Source: Planctomycetota bacterium
GTDB taxonomy: Bacteria > Planctomycetota > UBA11346
Direction of reading: 5' to 3'
Length of the DNA stretch: 43,525 bases
Assembly (NCBI GenBank): GCA_027859175.1
Contig: JAQIBG010000432.1
Span: forward strand, 1 to 43,525
Shown here piece after piece: positions 16,296 to 25,747 of the stretch (positions are counted from its first letter, which is position 1; every line of letters starts with the position of its first letter). The notes under the pieces were generated by a model. That model searched no databases, was not told the origin of the DNA, and was given only the letters and a program-made list of their open reading frames with translations. The position numbers were made by a program, and so were the translations under genes.

Positions 16296-19200
16296 ATGCG
16301 CCTCGCCATCACAGCCCTGATTCTTCTCTCGACCTGCCCACTCCACGCCGCAGACCAAATAAGCATTCCCGGAGCCGACTTTGGCCCTGACGCCGCCGAG
16401 CATTGGCGCGGTGACTGGAAGCTGCATCGGCTCAGCAGTGAGGGCGAGTTGAGCTTCGTTGCGATGCAATCAAGCAACACCAAAGGCAACACGGTGCTCT
16501 CGACAAAGATCCCGGTGGATCCAGACTGGCAACGCCTGCGATTTACCATGCGGGTTCGCGTTCACGAACTCACTACTGGCAGCGAGGGGTGGCAGAACTT
16601 CCGCTTCAATCAGCGTTTTACCGACGCCCAAGGCAAGCACATCGGTGGCTATCAAGGCATTGCCCAGGTCAGCGAGGTGGGCGACTGGCAGGAGATCAGC
16701 GCCGAACGCGATGTCCCGCCTGACGCCACCCAATTAGACCTGTCCCCTGGCTTCTACTTTGCGACCGGCCGGGTTGATCTCGACCACGTCGCCATCACCG
16801 TCCTCACCACCCGACCCAAACCAGGCGATGCGGTCAGCAGCGCCACCTTGCAGACGCATTGGGATCAAACCCCTGCGGTCGACCTCAGCGTCCGGCGTGG
16901 CGAAATGGTCCTCAATGATTGTTGGCAGTTTTCACCCGCCGAAAGCGACACGCCCCCAAGTATTGGCTGGGGTCTGATCCGGGTTCCCGGTTCATGGGTC
17001 TCGCAAGGCTGGCCACCGGTACCCGCAACCGAACAGGCTCCAGGCAGCGGCCCGCAGTGGACGGGCCCCCTGAAGGACGTGTCGCGCATGTGGTACCGCC
17101 GCGAGATCACGCCGCCAGCCACCTGGGACGGCCGCCGCTTCGAGCTCGACCTCGAGCTCGTCAGCACCGACGCTCGCGTGTATATCGACGGCGCCCTGTG
17201 CGGTGAAATCCATTGGCCGGGCGGCGTCATCGCCCTCGACACACTCAAACCCGGCGTGGCCAACCGCCTTGACATCTTGGTGGTGGCCGCCGCTGAAGAG
17301 AAGCAGGTCGCCAACTATATGGACGGCAACGATGTCACCATGAGTGACGCCAAACTCGCGGCCAAGGGCATTATCGGCAACGTGATTGTACGCGCGGTGC
17401 CCCAAGGCGAGCGCATTACCAGCGTGTTCGTGCAAACCTCGGTTCAACACGGTCACCTTGACTTGGCCATCGACACCGCCGAAGTCAGCGGACCACGCCG
17501 CTTCGCCGCCCGCATGATCGACGCCACTGGCGCTACCGCCCGCAGCTTCACCGGCACCACCGAGGTCAGCAACAACCAGGCCAGCATCGGCTGGGCCTGG
17601 GACGACGCACACCTCTGGGATATCGACGACCCGCATCAATACCGCCTTGAACTCGACCTCCTCAATACCGACGGCACCGTCGCCGATACCTTCGTGCAGC
17701 GCTTCGGCTTCCGCGAGTTTCACATCAAGGGCAAAGATTTTTACCTCAACAATAAGCGCTTGCGGCTGCGCCCAGTGCTGGGGGGTCTTGGTGGCCCCCT
17801 GGTTCCACAACAGATCGACAACGCGATCGACGCAATTCTCGACCAGGGCTTCACCTTCAAGGAATTCTGGCCCGGCCGTTCGCTCGAACGCGGCTCCAAC
17901 TCACTCGAACAACAACGCGTGTTTGCCGAATCAGCTAGCAGCAAGGGCCTGCTGATCAGCGGTATCGCGCCGCACCTGGCCGACCTCCTGCGCGATAATG
18001 ACTGCTCAGATGCTGACCGCGCACAAGTCCGCGATCGCTTCGCGTACACCCTACGCCTGCTGCGCAATGAACCCTCGGTCGTGATGTGGGCCAATACCGG
18101 CAACTTCTTCCCCTATACCATGGACCAAGACCCACGCCTGATTGGCCGCTCTGACCACGGCGGTTACGGCGCCAAGCCCGGCCAGCGCCACGTCCTCGGC
18201 GCAGAAATGGTCGCCTCCATGGCCGCCACCGACCCAACTCGGCCGGTATTCACGCACCATGGCGGCAGCATCGGCTCCGTCCATACCCTCAATATGTACT
18301 TGTGCCTGATTCCGATTCAGGAACGCATCGAATGGCTCGAGGCCTACTATAACGAAGGCAACATGCCGTTCATGCCGGTAGAATTCGGCACCCCCTTACA
18401 CACCACATGGCACCGTGGCCGCGCTGGGTTCGCGAGTGCTATCACCAGCGAACCCCTGGTGAGTGAGTTTGCCGCGCGCGACCTCGGCCGCACCGCTTAC
18501 GCGATCGAACGCAAGGAATTGCGCGCAACGATTCGCACCAAGTTCTCCAAAGACCAAGTCTACGGCAACATGCACGGCTCAATCAATCAAGAGCCCGCAC
18601 TCCTAGCCCAAATTGCTGAACACAGCGCATTAACTTGGCGCCATTGGCGCACCTGGGGCATCACTGGCGGCATGATCCCCTGGGCCAACGGCCACGGCTG
18701 GCGCACCGCCGATGGCGACAAGCAGATTGAACTGAGGCCCTATGTGGTCGGTCAACGCGGTACCTACACCAGCACGCTCCGGCAGTCGAAGTTGTTCCCC
18801 TTCGGGCTTCCCGGTAAGGAACGGACCATCGCCGGCGACGCCCTGGTTGCCAACAACACCGCCACCCTGGCGTGGATTGCCGGGCGCGATGGCAACGATG
18901 AACGCGACCGCCGTGGGTTCAGCGACCGCAGCCATCACTATTCCGGCGGCGACACCCTCAGCAAACAACTGGTGTTCATCAACGACACCCGCCACAGCCA
19001 AACGGTCAGCTATCAGTGGCGCGTTGAACTGGCCGGTGCCGTCATCGCAACTGGAGAAGATCAACTTGAGATCGGCTCCGCTGACGACCGTCTGGTGGCA
19101 ATTGACGTACCCCTGCCAGTCACCAACGCGCGCAGCGACGGCACCATCAGCCTCACGGCCACCATCGGTAACGCCAAGCACGAGGATCAATTCGCGTTCC

Positions 19201-21032
19201 GCGTTTATCCCGCAGCAACACGCCCGGGAACCCGCCTCGCCGTCCTTGACGCCCTTGGCGACACCGCCGCCATGCTCACCAAGCTTGGCTACACCACTGA
19301 AACCTGGGACGGCACCCCAAGCACCCTGCCGCTTGTGATCGGGCGCCGCCAACTGAGCGAGCACGATGTTCCCGCTGGTCTCGAGGCCCACCTCGCCGCC
19401 GGCGGACGCGCCATCATCATGGCGCAAGATCCCGAATGGATGCGGCACGCATGGGGTCTGCGCGTGGCCCATCATCAAGCGCGACGCATGTTCCCAGTCG
19501 ATACCGATCACCCGATCTCGGCCGGGCTCGACGAGCGCGACCTCTGGCTCTGGAACGGCCATTCGCGCCTGCTCGATCCGCGCCCCAACTACAATGACAC
19601 CAAGGGCTGGGCCAAAACGCCTGCCGGTCAACCTTACGCTGGCTGGCGCTGGGGCACCCGTCACAGCCTCAGTTCGGCGGCCATCGAAAAGCCGCACCAC
19701 ACTGGCTGGCGCCCGATTTTCGAGTGTGAGTTCGATCTTGCGTACAGCCCTCTACTCGAGCTCGATCACTTGGGCGGCAAGTTGATGCTGTGCACGCTCG
19801 ATCTTGAAGACCACAGTGCCGATCCCGTGGCCGAACTCTTGACCCATCGCATCGTCACCCATCTCGCCACCGCGCCGATACAGCAGGCGCGCACCACGGT
19901 CCTCCTCGGTAGCGATGATGATGCTGCCCTCCTGCAATCGATGGGCCTGCAATTCACGCGCAGCAAAGACTTGCCCGCCACAGGTTTGGCGATCATCGGC
20001 GACACCAATGTCAACGACGCCGCCCTGCGCCGCTTCGTTAATGAGGGTGGGCACGCTGTGATTCTGGCCCGCAGCACCGCACAAGGCCTGCTCGGCATGC
20101 ACCTGCAGCGGAAAAACAGCATCGGCAGCCTCAACGATCCAAGCTGGCCTGAAGCAGCCGGCCTGTCGGCCTCCGATTTGCGCTGGCGCAACCGAGAAGC
20201 ATCCTGGCTCCTGAGCAAGGGCGCAGAGGGCACCGAACTTGGCGCTGACGGCCTCCTGGCGCGGCAAGTAATTGGCACCGGCGTGGCGATCCACATGCAA
20301 ACCGACCCTCGTCAGCTCCCGGCCGACACGCAAACCTACTTCCGCTATACCCGCTGGCGCCAGACCCGCGCCCTCGCGCAGATCCTGACCAACTGCGGCG
20401 CAAGCTTCGCCGGCAACGCTGCCCTGCTGACCCAGCGCGATCTCGACCGCGTCAGCCTGGCTGATCACCCATGGCAAGCGCGACAGACCTTGATTATCGA
20501 AGCTGCGCCGCGCCCGCAAGACGGCCACGCCGACCCCGGCGTCACCGAAGCCGCCCAGGCCGCAGTGGCCGAAGCAGTCGGTAGCCCTGGCTGGCAAAAC
20601 GTCACCCTGCCATCTGCGATGGAAGAGCTCGGCCCCAGTTGGGCCGGCAAAGATGGCGAAGCGGTGTTCCGTTGCAGCATCGAACTCAACGCTGAGCAGG
20701 CCGCCCAAGACCACGTTCTGGTACTGGGTAAGATCGACGACTTCGACACCGTGTTCGTGAACGGCACGGCGGTCGGCAGCACCAACAAGTCGACCAAGAG
20801 TTGGTGGGCCCACCCCCGAGAATACCGCGTCGCGGCCAGCGCTCTGAAACCCGGCGTCAACCAAATCGCGATCCGCGTGTTCGATAATTTCGGCGGCGGC
20901 GGCGTCACCGGCGGCGGTCGCGACTTCGCCCTGCTGCCGGCAGCCAAACCAGAGAGCGTCGGCCTCTACCACGCCGACTACCGCGAAGACTTCAAGCTCG
21001 GTGACGACCCGTACCGCTACTATCGCTGGTAA
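16296..21032 (+). CDS. Giant secreted GH2-like multidomain enzyme
   Basis: A 1578-residue secreted protein. Signal peptide at 1-19 (ALILLSTCPLHA). An N-terminal jelly-roll region covers about 25-165. A GH2-type sugar-binding domain lies at about 200-370 (WYRREITPP, RVYIDGALCGEIHWPGG), followed by the Ig-like domain with the FGFREFHIKGKDFYLNNKRL signature at about 470. The TIM barrel shows RNEPSVVMWANTGNFF at about 591-606, where GH2 enzymes have N-E with the acid/base Glu; here the position is Phe. MPVEFGTP near 694 keeps the candidate nucleophile. A GATase-like or trimerisation-like region spans about 970-1300. A galactose-binding-like domain at about 1430-1550 is shared with the next gene. 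GGAG precedes the ATG. A beta-galactosidase or glucuronidase-like role is possible, but the changed catalytic site makes this uncertain. Confidence 0.8.
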   Translation: MRLAITALILLSTCPLHAADQISIPGADFGPDAAEHWRGDWKLHRLSSEGELSFVAMQSSNTKGNTVLSTKIPVDPDWQRLRFTMRVRVHELTTGSEGWQNFRFNQRFTDAQGKHIGGYQGIAQVSEVGDWQEISAERDVPPDATQLDLSPGFYFATGRVDLDHVAITVLTTRPKPGDAVSSATLQTHWDQTPAVDLSVRRGEMVLNDCWQFSPAESDTPPSIGWGLIRVPGSWVSQGWPPVPATEQAPGSGPQWTGPLKDVSRMWYRREITPPATWDGRRFELDLELVSTDARVYIDGALCGEIHWPGGVIALDTLKPGVANRLDILVVAAAEEKQVANYMDGNDVTMSDAKLAAKGIIGNVIVRAVPQGERITSVFVQTSVQHGHLDLAIDTAEVSGPRRFAARMIDATGATARSFTGTTEVSNNQASIGWAWDDAHLWDIDDPHQYRLELDLLNTDGTVADTFVQRFGFREFHIKGKDFYLNNKRLRLRPVLGGLGGPLVPQQIDNAIDAILDQGFTFKEFWPGRSLERGSNSLEQQRVFAESASSKGLLISGIAPHLADLLRDNDCSDADRAQVRDRFAYTLRLLRNEPSVVMWANTGNFFPYTMDQDPRLIGRSDHGGYGAKPGQRHVLGAEMVASMAATDPTRPVFTHHGGSIGSVHTLNMYLCLIPIQERIEWLEAYYNEGNMPFMPVEFGTPLHTTWHRGRAGFASAITSEPLVSEFAARDLGRTAYAIERKELRATIRTKFSKDQVYGNMHGSINQEPALLAQIAEHSALTWRHWRTWGITGGMIPWANGHGWRTADGDKQIELRPYVVGQRGTYTSTLRQSKLFPFGLPGKERTIAGDALVANNTATLAWIAGRDGNDERDRRGFSDRSHHYSGGDTLSKQLVFINDTRHSQTVSYQWRVELAGAVIATGEDQLEIGSADDRLVAIDVPLPVTNARSDGTISLTATIGNAKHEDQFAFRVYPAATRPGTRLAVLDALGDTAAMLTKLGYTTETWDGTPSTLPLVIGRRQLSEHDVPAGLEAHLAAGGRAIIMAQDPEWMRHAWGLRVAHHQARRMFPVDTDHPISAGLDERDLWLWNGHSRLLDPRPNYNDTKGWAKTPAGQPYAGWRWGTRHSLSSAAIEKPHHTGWRPIFECEFDLAYSPLLELDHLGGKLMLCTLDLEDHSADPVAELLTHRIVTHLATAPIQQARTTVLLGSDDDAALLQSMGLQFTRSKDLPATGLAIIGDTNVNDAALRRFVNEGGHAVILARSTAQGLLGMHLQRKNSIGSLNDPSWPEAAGLSASDLRWRNREASWLLSKGAEGTELGADGLLARQVIGTGVAIHMQTDPRQLPADTQTYFRYTRWRQTRALAQILTNCGASFAGNAALLTQRDLDRVSLADHPWQARQTLIIEAAPRPQDGHADPGVTEAAQAAVAEAVGSPGWQNVTLPSAMEELGPSWAGKDGEAVFRCSIELNAEQAAQDHVLVLGKIDDFDTVFVNGTAVGSTNKSTKSWWAHPREYRVAASALKPGVNQIAIRVFDNFGGGGVTGGGRDFALLPAAKPESVGLYHADYREDFKLGDDPYRYYRW

Positions 21033-21072
21033 GCAAACGCAGCCCAAGTCATTCGGGAAACCGCTGACGATA

Positions 21073-21109
21073 ACTGACAAGGCAGGCCACTACGGCCTGC
21101 CTTGTCAGT
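21073..21109. terminator. Bidirectional terminator, 16-bp perfect stem
   Basis: ACTGACAAGGCAGGCC, a five-base loop ACTAC, then GGCCTGCCTTGTCAGT: a perfect 16-pair hairpin. It lies 41 bases after the GH2-like stop and 36 bases after the stop of the convergent pectate-lyase-like gene, so it can serve both. Confidence 0.82.
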
Positions 21110-21144
21110 GTACATCGCGCTCACTCAGCGCTCGCAAGCTCTCC

Positions 21145-23454
21145 TCAGGGCGTCATCTCACGCTGCTCGCGCTGCCACAAGAAGAGCGAGGGCACCGGTG
21201 GCACCGGGGCTGCGATGTCATTGGGCAACGGCACCGCCTCCATCTCGCGGGGCACACCAATCCACAACTCATTGGCCGTGCCACTCAGGCCGCCGCCGCC
21301 GAAGGCATCCCACACGCGGATCGCGATGGTGTTGCCCGTGGCCCGCAGCAGACCAGCCGGCACCGTGTAGGTGCGCGGAGCGCTCCAGGCGTCGGGGCCC
21401 GCGGTGGCGCCTACCTGCTGACCGTTAATCCACACCTCATCGTGGTCGTCAACCGCACCCAAAGACAGGCTTACTGCCGTCGCGAGTTGCTCAGCATCCA
21501 GGTCAAACTGGCGACGAATCACTACTTCACCATCGCGGTGATTGAAATCGAGCGGCTCACGATTGAACATACTCGGCATCGCCATCACCGGCCACTGAGT
21601 ATCGTCAACCCCCTCGCCCATGAGCGCGCGAGCAGCATCACTCAAGCCGGGGTCAGCATGACGCTTGCCGCCAGAAGGCGAGGGCGGCAAATCCTGAACA
21701 ACCTGCACCCGCCAGTCACCGACCAGCGCTACGGTTCCGGCAATCGTCGCCCCTGCGCGCGTCGGCACTGCGGCAATGCTCTCATTGCTACGGTTGACCT
21801 TCGGCTGGGCACCGGTGAACAGCGAGCCCTGCGGCGCACCATAGAAGCGGTTATTGATGAAACTGACCTCGGTGGGCTCGCCGTGCGGAAACAGCACCGC
21901 GCCGCTGAGCAATTCTGGCTGCGCATGGCCATATTGCTCAAGCGCCATCCACCGCTTACGCAGATGTGGCGCGCGCAGCACAAATACATTATCGCGCACC
22001 ACGCTGCCTTCGCTACCACGTCGGATAACCGCCGCAAAGCTCTGCTTCACATCAAAAACGTTATACACCACAAGGCTGTCGCGGGTCGCGCCACCACCGA
22101 GCATCAGGCCATCAAAATCGCTGAATATTTGGTTGTTATAGAAGCTCAGGCGCGGCCCAGCCGGGCAGTGCATATCGCCATCCAAACGCGGCGTATAGAT
22201 GCCATGACCATACGAACCACGCTTCTTCTCGTCAGCGGCGGCATCTGGGCCAACACCGCTATCCACGTGGCATTGTTCAAATAGCACCTCGTAGGGCCAG
22301 TTCAGATGGAAATTAATGTCGATATTTTCCAAGAAGCATTTGCGAAACACCAAGCCATTGGATGTCATCGAAATGCTCAAGTGGCGCAAGCGCGTCGCGC
22401 GCACGTTTTCGATCACGCCATCGCAAGCAAAGCCAAAGCCAAAGTAGGCCCGGGCACCACCGGCTGAACGCGACGAGTCCAGTACACAATCGCGCATCTC
22501 AAACTGCCAACAGCGGTCCCACGACACTGGATAGTTACCTATATTCAGCACCGTCACGCCGCTTGCCCAGCAGCCACGGGTGCGCGCAAAGCTCAGGCCA
22601 TGAATGCCCTTATCGGCAATCGACTGATCAATGGTCAGATCTTCCACCCCACTACCCTGGAGAAGGTTCGGCACATGCATCAACTTGGGCGTCTGATCAA
22701 GCGCCAGATCGAGCCGAATCGGCTGAGCCACCGTAATCGTAGCGCCATCAACCGCGGTCACCTCCAGATACTGCCAGCTATAGATAGACCCATAACTGCC
22801 GTCACCGGCCTGCTTCTGTAAGTTGGGCGCCAGCGTTGCTACCACGTCGCTCGGCGGCGTCGCCGCCAGCACCACCACGTCGCCCAGCTTGACTCTTCCG
22901 GCATCCTTCTCGCGCAGCACCATGCTGGTATCGCCGCGACTGATCGCCTCGGCCGGGTACACATCGTAATTGCGCCGAACCTTATCGCCCACCACTTCAA
23001 TCATGGTGACGGTTCGCGCCCCATCGCGCAGGTCTTGCCCCTGGAAGCGTGGAATCAACCGAGTCCGCTCGCGGTCCTCGCCGCGCAGGGCGACGCCGCC
23101 GCGAGTAATCCGAATTGGGCTATCGATCAGATAATCGCCCACCGGCAACAGCACCGCGCCGCCACCCTTGGCCACCGCCACCGCAATCGCGGCCTGAATT
23201 GCCGCCGAGTCGTCTTTGTCATCATTGGGCACCGCGCCGAAGTCAGTGGCCTTAGCCACCACCGGGAGCTCAGGGATGCCACCTGGGATGCCTGCGCGCG
23301 AGAAATCGGGGTAAACTTGGCCGTCGGGTCCAAGCAGGTCGGCAGCTGTGACCGTTTCGACCGCAGGCAGCAGCGCCGCACCGGCCAGGGCTGCCGCCAG
23401 CACCAGGACGCGTGGCGCGCTCACTCGAAGGCATTGCGTTGAAATCGGGTTCAT
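21145..23454 (-). CDS. Secreted pectate-lyase-3-fold beta-helix protein
   Basis: Secreted 769-residue protein. The ATG at 23454 (MNPISTQCLR) follows AGGAT and opens a signal peptide ending near LLPAVETVTAA; the longer frame from 23523 is rejected. ATDFGAVPNDDKDDSAAIQAAI at about 69-90 is the classic opening of the Pectate_lyase_3/GH28-like beta helix, followed by VLLPVGDYLIDSPIRI and GGVALRGEDRERTRLI. Further coils (LTIDQSIADKGIHGLSFART, NNQIFSDFDGLMLGGG) run to about 560. A C-terminal galactose-binding-like domain (about 640-740, DDHDEVWINGQQVG ... GNTIAIRVWDAFGGGG) resembles that of the GH2-like protein encoded opposite. Likely a polysaccharide lyase or hydrolase; the exact family is not assigned. 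Confidence 0.82.
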   Translation of the reverse strand: MNPISTQCLRVSAPRVLVLAAALAGAALLPAVETVTAADLLGPDGQVYPDFSRAGIPGGIPELPVVAKATDFGAVPNDDKDDSAAIQAAIAVAVAKGGGAVLLPVGDYLIDSPIRITRGGVALRGEDRERTRLIPRFQGQDLRDGARTVTMIEVVGDKVRRNYDVYPAEAISRGDTSMVLREKDAGRVKLGDVVVLAATPPSDVVATLAPNLQKQAGDGSYGSIYSWQYLEVTAVDGATITVAQPIRLDLALDQTPKLMHVPNLLQGSGVEDLTIDQSIADKGIHGLSFARTRGCWASGVTVLNIGNYPVSWDRCWQFEMRDCVLDSSRSAGGARAYFGFGFACDGVIENVRATRLRHLSISMTSNGLVFRKCFLENIDINFHLNWPYEVLFEQCHVDSGVGPDAAADEKKRGSYGHGIYTPRLDGDMHCPAGPRLSFYNNQIFSDFDGLMLGGGATRDSLVVYNVFDVKQSFAAVIRRGSEGSVVRDNVFVLRAPHLRKRWMALEQYGHAQPELLSGAVLFPHGEPTEVSFINNRFYGAPQGSLFTGAQPKVNRSNESIAAVPTRAGATIAGTVALVGDWRVQVVQDLPPSPSGGKRHADPGLSDAARALMGEGVDDTQWPVMAMPSMFNREPLDFNHRDGEVVIRRQFDLDAEQLATAVSLSLGAVDDHDEVWINGQQVGATAGPDAWSAPRTYTVPAGLLRATGNTIAIRVWDAFGGGGLSGTANELWIGVPREMEAVPLPNDIAAPVPPVPSLFLWQREQREMTP

Positions 23455-23547
23455 GATGGGTATCCTGTGTCTGTTTATAGGCCTGCGAAGCAGGATGGTG
23501 TTATGGCTGTACCCGACAGGCACAGAACCATGAATTGGTGGTCTTTA

Positions 23548-23750
23548 TTTTACCTGTAACACAATACGACGGAGAACGCGCGGCGTTGAATGAGCATCAA
23601 TGGACGATATCCATAATATATTCTAAGTTTTTTATATGAAACAATTTATGGATAATCATGCAGACCCTAACACCCCGCTAGGTTTACGAACAACCCGCCT
23701 GACGAGTATCAGAACGCCAAATTCCCCTGTACTTTAAAGTTACCTGTTAT
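23548..23750. promoter_or_regulatory. AT-rich divergent regulatory region with repeated TTACCTGT sites
   Basis: The roughly 440 bases between the divergent pectate-lyase-like and pseudopilin genes hold no gene and include an AT-rich patch. TTTACCTGTAA at 23549-23559 (palindromic TTAC-CT-GTAA) recurs as GTTACCTGTTA at 23740-23750. Between them TATCCATAA (23608-23616) and TTATGGATA (23646-23654) form an exact inverted repeat. TATAGT at 23748-23753 could be a -10 box for the pseudopilin. Probable operators of a regulator encoded elsewhere. Confidence 0.42.
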
Positions 23751-23893
23751 AGTATTCACGCAACAAACGCAGCCACCGCTCCAGAGCAACTGCTGACATG
23801 CACCAGCCTGTAGCTCAATACGGCACCGTGTGCCAGACCGCAAAGTCGGATAAGCGCCTCATTCAGTCTCAGACCAAACCACCAGGAAGCCTC

Positions 23894-24676
23894 ATGCAAC
23901 GACGCGCCTTTACCCTGATCGAACTTCTCGTGGTCGTCTCCATTATTGCCGTCTTGGCCGCACTCCTGCTACCTGCCGTGGGCATGGCTCGTGACGGCGC
24001 CCGCAGCGCGCAATGCTTCTCAAACCTGCGCCAACTCGGCCTCGGCATCATCAGCTATACCGACAGCTGGCATGGCATGCTGCCACCCGATCGCCGTTTC
24101 CTGCCTGGCAACTCTGAACTCACCTGGGATTCCCACCTCGTGGCCTCAGAATTGTATGATTTCAACAGCAACACCAGCGTCAGCAACGCCTTCAACTGGG
24201 CCGCACGCGGCAATCGCTCGCGCGGCGTATTTTCATGCCCATCAAGCCCTTCAAGCATCACAATCTGGCACAGCAACTCGGAATACGGCCTCAACTCCGT
24301 GCTGTGCCCGTACGTCAACTGGAACCCCAGCAACAGCACCAACCAACCCTATGGAGTCGAACGGGTCACCCAGATCGCAACCGTAGCTCGGTCAACCGAA
24401 ACCTACCTCATCGGCGATGCCACCAACATCCGCAATGAGAGCGGCACTATGAAGTACTATACCACCTCTGGCCTGCCCACAGGGCTGCTCAAGAACGACC
24501 CGCCGAGCCCAAGCAACGGCATCGACCTCCGCCACCGCGGCGGCGTCAATATCACCTTCGTTGACGGCCACGTTGAGCGTGTCAATAAAAAGGACCTCCC
24601 GATATCCGACGTCACCGGCGAGCACTGGAGCTACCACCCACAGCGCAGCCCCTGGGCCGCCCAGCCAATCGATTAA
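23894..24676 (+). CDS. Type II pseudopilin/prepilin-like protein
   Basis: Prepilin-like protein, 260 residues from the ATG at 23894, which has AGGAAG just upstream; the frame from 23798 adds 32 residues unlike a prepilin leader. The leader is very short: [30 protein letters not shown], with Ala instead of Gly at -1, which is tolerated by some prepilin peptidases. The globular part shows [33 protein letters not shown] and a C-terminal [19 protein letters not shown]. It is more distant from the pseudopilins at 15329 and 29018 than those are from each other. It diverges from the pectate-lyase-like gene and converges with the zinc-ribbon membrane protein gene. Confidence 0.9.
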   Translation: MQRRAFTLIELLVVVSIIAVLAALLLPAVGMARDGARSAQCFSNLRQLGLGIISYTDSWHGMLPPDRRFLPGNSELTWDSHLVASELYDFNSNTSVSNAFNWAARGNRSRGVFSCPSSPSSITIWHSNSEYGLNSVLCPYVNWNPSNSTNQPYGVERVTQIATVARSTETYLIGDATNIRNESGTMKYYTTSGLPTGLLKNDPPSPSNGIDLRHRGGVNITFVDGHVERVNKKDLPISDVTGEHWSYHPQRSPWAAQPID

Positions 24677-24692
24677 AGCCCGGCCGCAGCGC

Positions 24693-25523
24693 CTACTCGC
24701 GCGGCTGCAGCAGAATCCCGGGGATATCCTGGCTCTTCTCTTCCTTTTTGCCGTCCGAGTTGACCTCTTGGGTCAGTCGCGAAAAGCGCATAGCGGTGGT
24801 CTGTTTGCATTTTTCGCAGCACAAGACTTCGGCTTTGACATGCGGATAGGCACGTCCCTTCTGCGGCGGCAAGGCCAACAACTCGGCATGGCTGACACTC
24901 TCCACAGGCCGAGTCAAAAACTCCGGATCAATCTTGAGACGGCATTCTTCGGCGGTCCCGCACCATTTCCCGCAGTCCTCGCAATACACCTCGCGCGAAA
25001 TCGCTGCTGCCGTAAATAGTGTCACGCCACCCACAATAATACCGGCCTCAACCAGCCACATCAGCCACAACACAAAGCCAGACGGGGTCGCGCCAAATAC
25101 CGCATACCAGCCTTCAGCAGCGATCTCACCAGCCACCCCCCACATCGCGCCAGGGCTCAGCAATATTTCTGCCTGAGCAACATGCTGCCCTCCAGAGGCA
25201 TAACGGTTGATCAAGGCGTGCTCAAACTCAGCCCAGCTGAAGTATAAGGCCACCAAGCCTGCGCCAAGACCAGCCAGCCATAAGAAGCGCTCACTCCGGC
25301 ACCGCGCAAAGCGAGCAATGAGCGCAAGTCCAAATCCGTTCACGAATACGTAACCAAGCAAAATCAGCACAGTCAGATAACCAACGATGGGCGAGTACAC
25401 CGCAATATACCCATAAATCAGACTGGTAACAAACAGCAAGGGCACACCCAGAACGGGCACCAACAAGGGCGCAGACCCCATTTTACCAGAATGCTGGTAC
25501 AGCAGCGGTGATTCTTCGGTCAT
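24693..25523 (-). CDS. Membrane protein with cytoplasmic zinc-ribbon-like Cys pairs
   Basis: A 276-residue protein of unknown function. The ATG at 25523 follows AGGAG at 8 bases; the upstream extension is rejected. About four hydrophobic segments are visible in the first two thirds (LLVPVLGVPLLFVTSLIYGY, PIVGYLTVLILLGYVFVNGFGLALI, FLWLAGLGAGLVALYF, FVLWLMWLVEAGIIVGGVTLF). The tail carries CEDCGKWC and, about 55 residues later, CCEKC, which together look like a metal-binding ribbon. The last 30 residues are charged (SDGKKEEKSQD). It is the only integral multi-pass membrane protein among the cassette genes. Its place between a pseudopilin and a GH39-like gene may be chance. Confidence 0.72.
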   Translation of the reverse strand: MTEESPLLYQHSGKMGSAPLLVPVLGVPLLFVTSLIYGYIAVYSPIVGYLTVLILLGYVFVNGFGLALIARFARCRSERFLWLAGLGAGLVALYFSWAEFEHALINRYASGGQHVAQAEILLSPGAMWGVAGEIAAEGWYAVFGATPSGFVLWLMWLVEAGIIVGGVTLFTAAAISREVYCEDCGKWCGTAEECRLKIDPEFLTRPVESVSHAELLALPPQKGRAYPHVKAEVLCCEKCKQTTAMRFSRLTQEVNSDGKKEEKSQDIPGILLQPRE

Positions 25524-25656
25524 GGTCGGGCTCCTGTGTTGCACCGAGCATGCAGGGTCAGCACCTGCCCGCGCTACTCGGCAGCACCGCCTGTGCGCGG
25601 CAGTATCAGTCACCGCCTACACCCCCAGTTACAGAACGGACAAGCCCCGCCGAATC

Positions 25657-25675
25657 ATGCATGTAATCCATGCAT
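25657..25675. promoter_or_regulatory. Inverted repeat ATGCATG-N5-CATGCAT
   Basis: A perfect 7-bp inverted repeat with a 5-base spacer, about 135 bases before the membrane protein gene and next to the hairpin after the GH39-like gene. It could be an operator for the membrane protein gene or part of the terminator region. Confidence 0.35.
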
Positions 25676-25676
25676 T

Positions 25677-25720
25677 GTGGGCGAGCACGAGCACCAGCAT
25701 CTGCGCGCGCGCTCGCCCAC
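25677..25720 (-). terminator. Hairpin after GH39-like gene
   Basis: GTGGGCGAGC (25677-25686) and GCTCGCCCAC (25711-25720) form a perfect 10-bp GC-rich stem with a 24-base loop, starting 28 bases past the stop codon of the GH39-like gene. No T-run. Confidence 0.5.
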
Positions 25721-25747
25721 CGTTGGCAGCATCAAAGCCACTTCCCT

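Noticed and set aside
19752-21080. 442-residue minus-strand ORF (and 18630-19700, 16992-17810)
   Set aside because: Antisense to the GH2-like gene; the opposite frame has clear domains and these do not.
21001-22284. 427-residue plus-strand ORF
   Set aside because: Antisense to the pectate-lyase-fold gene and overlaps the bidirectional terminator; no recognisable domain.
24677-24720. Terminator between pseudopilin and membrane protein genes
   Set aside because: GC-rich partial symmetry only (GCCGCAGC / GCGGCTGC region); no clean stem-loop.
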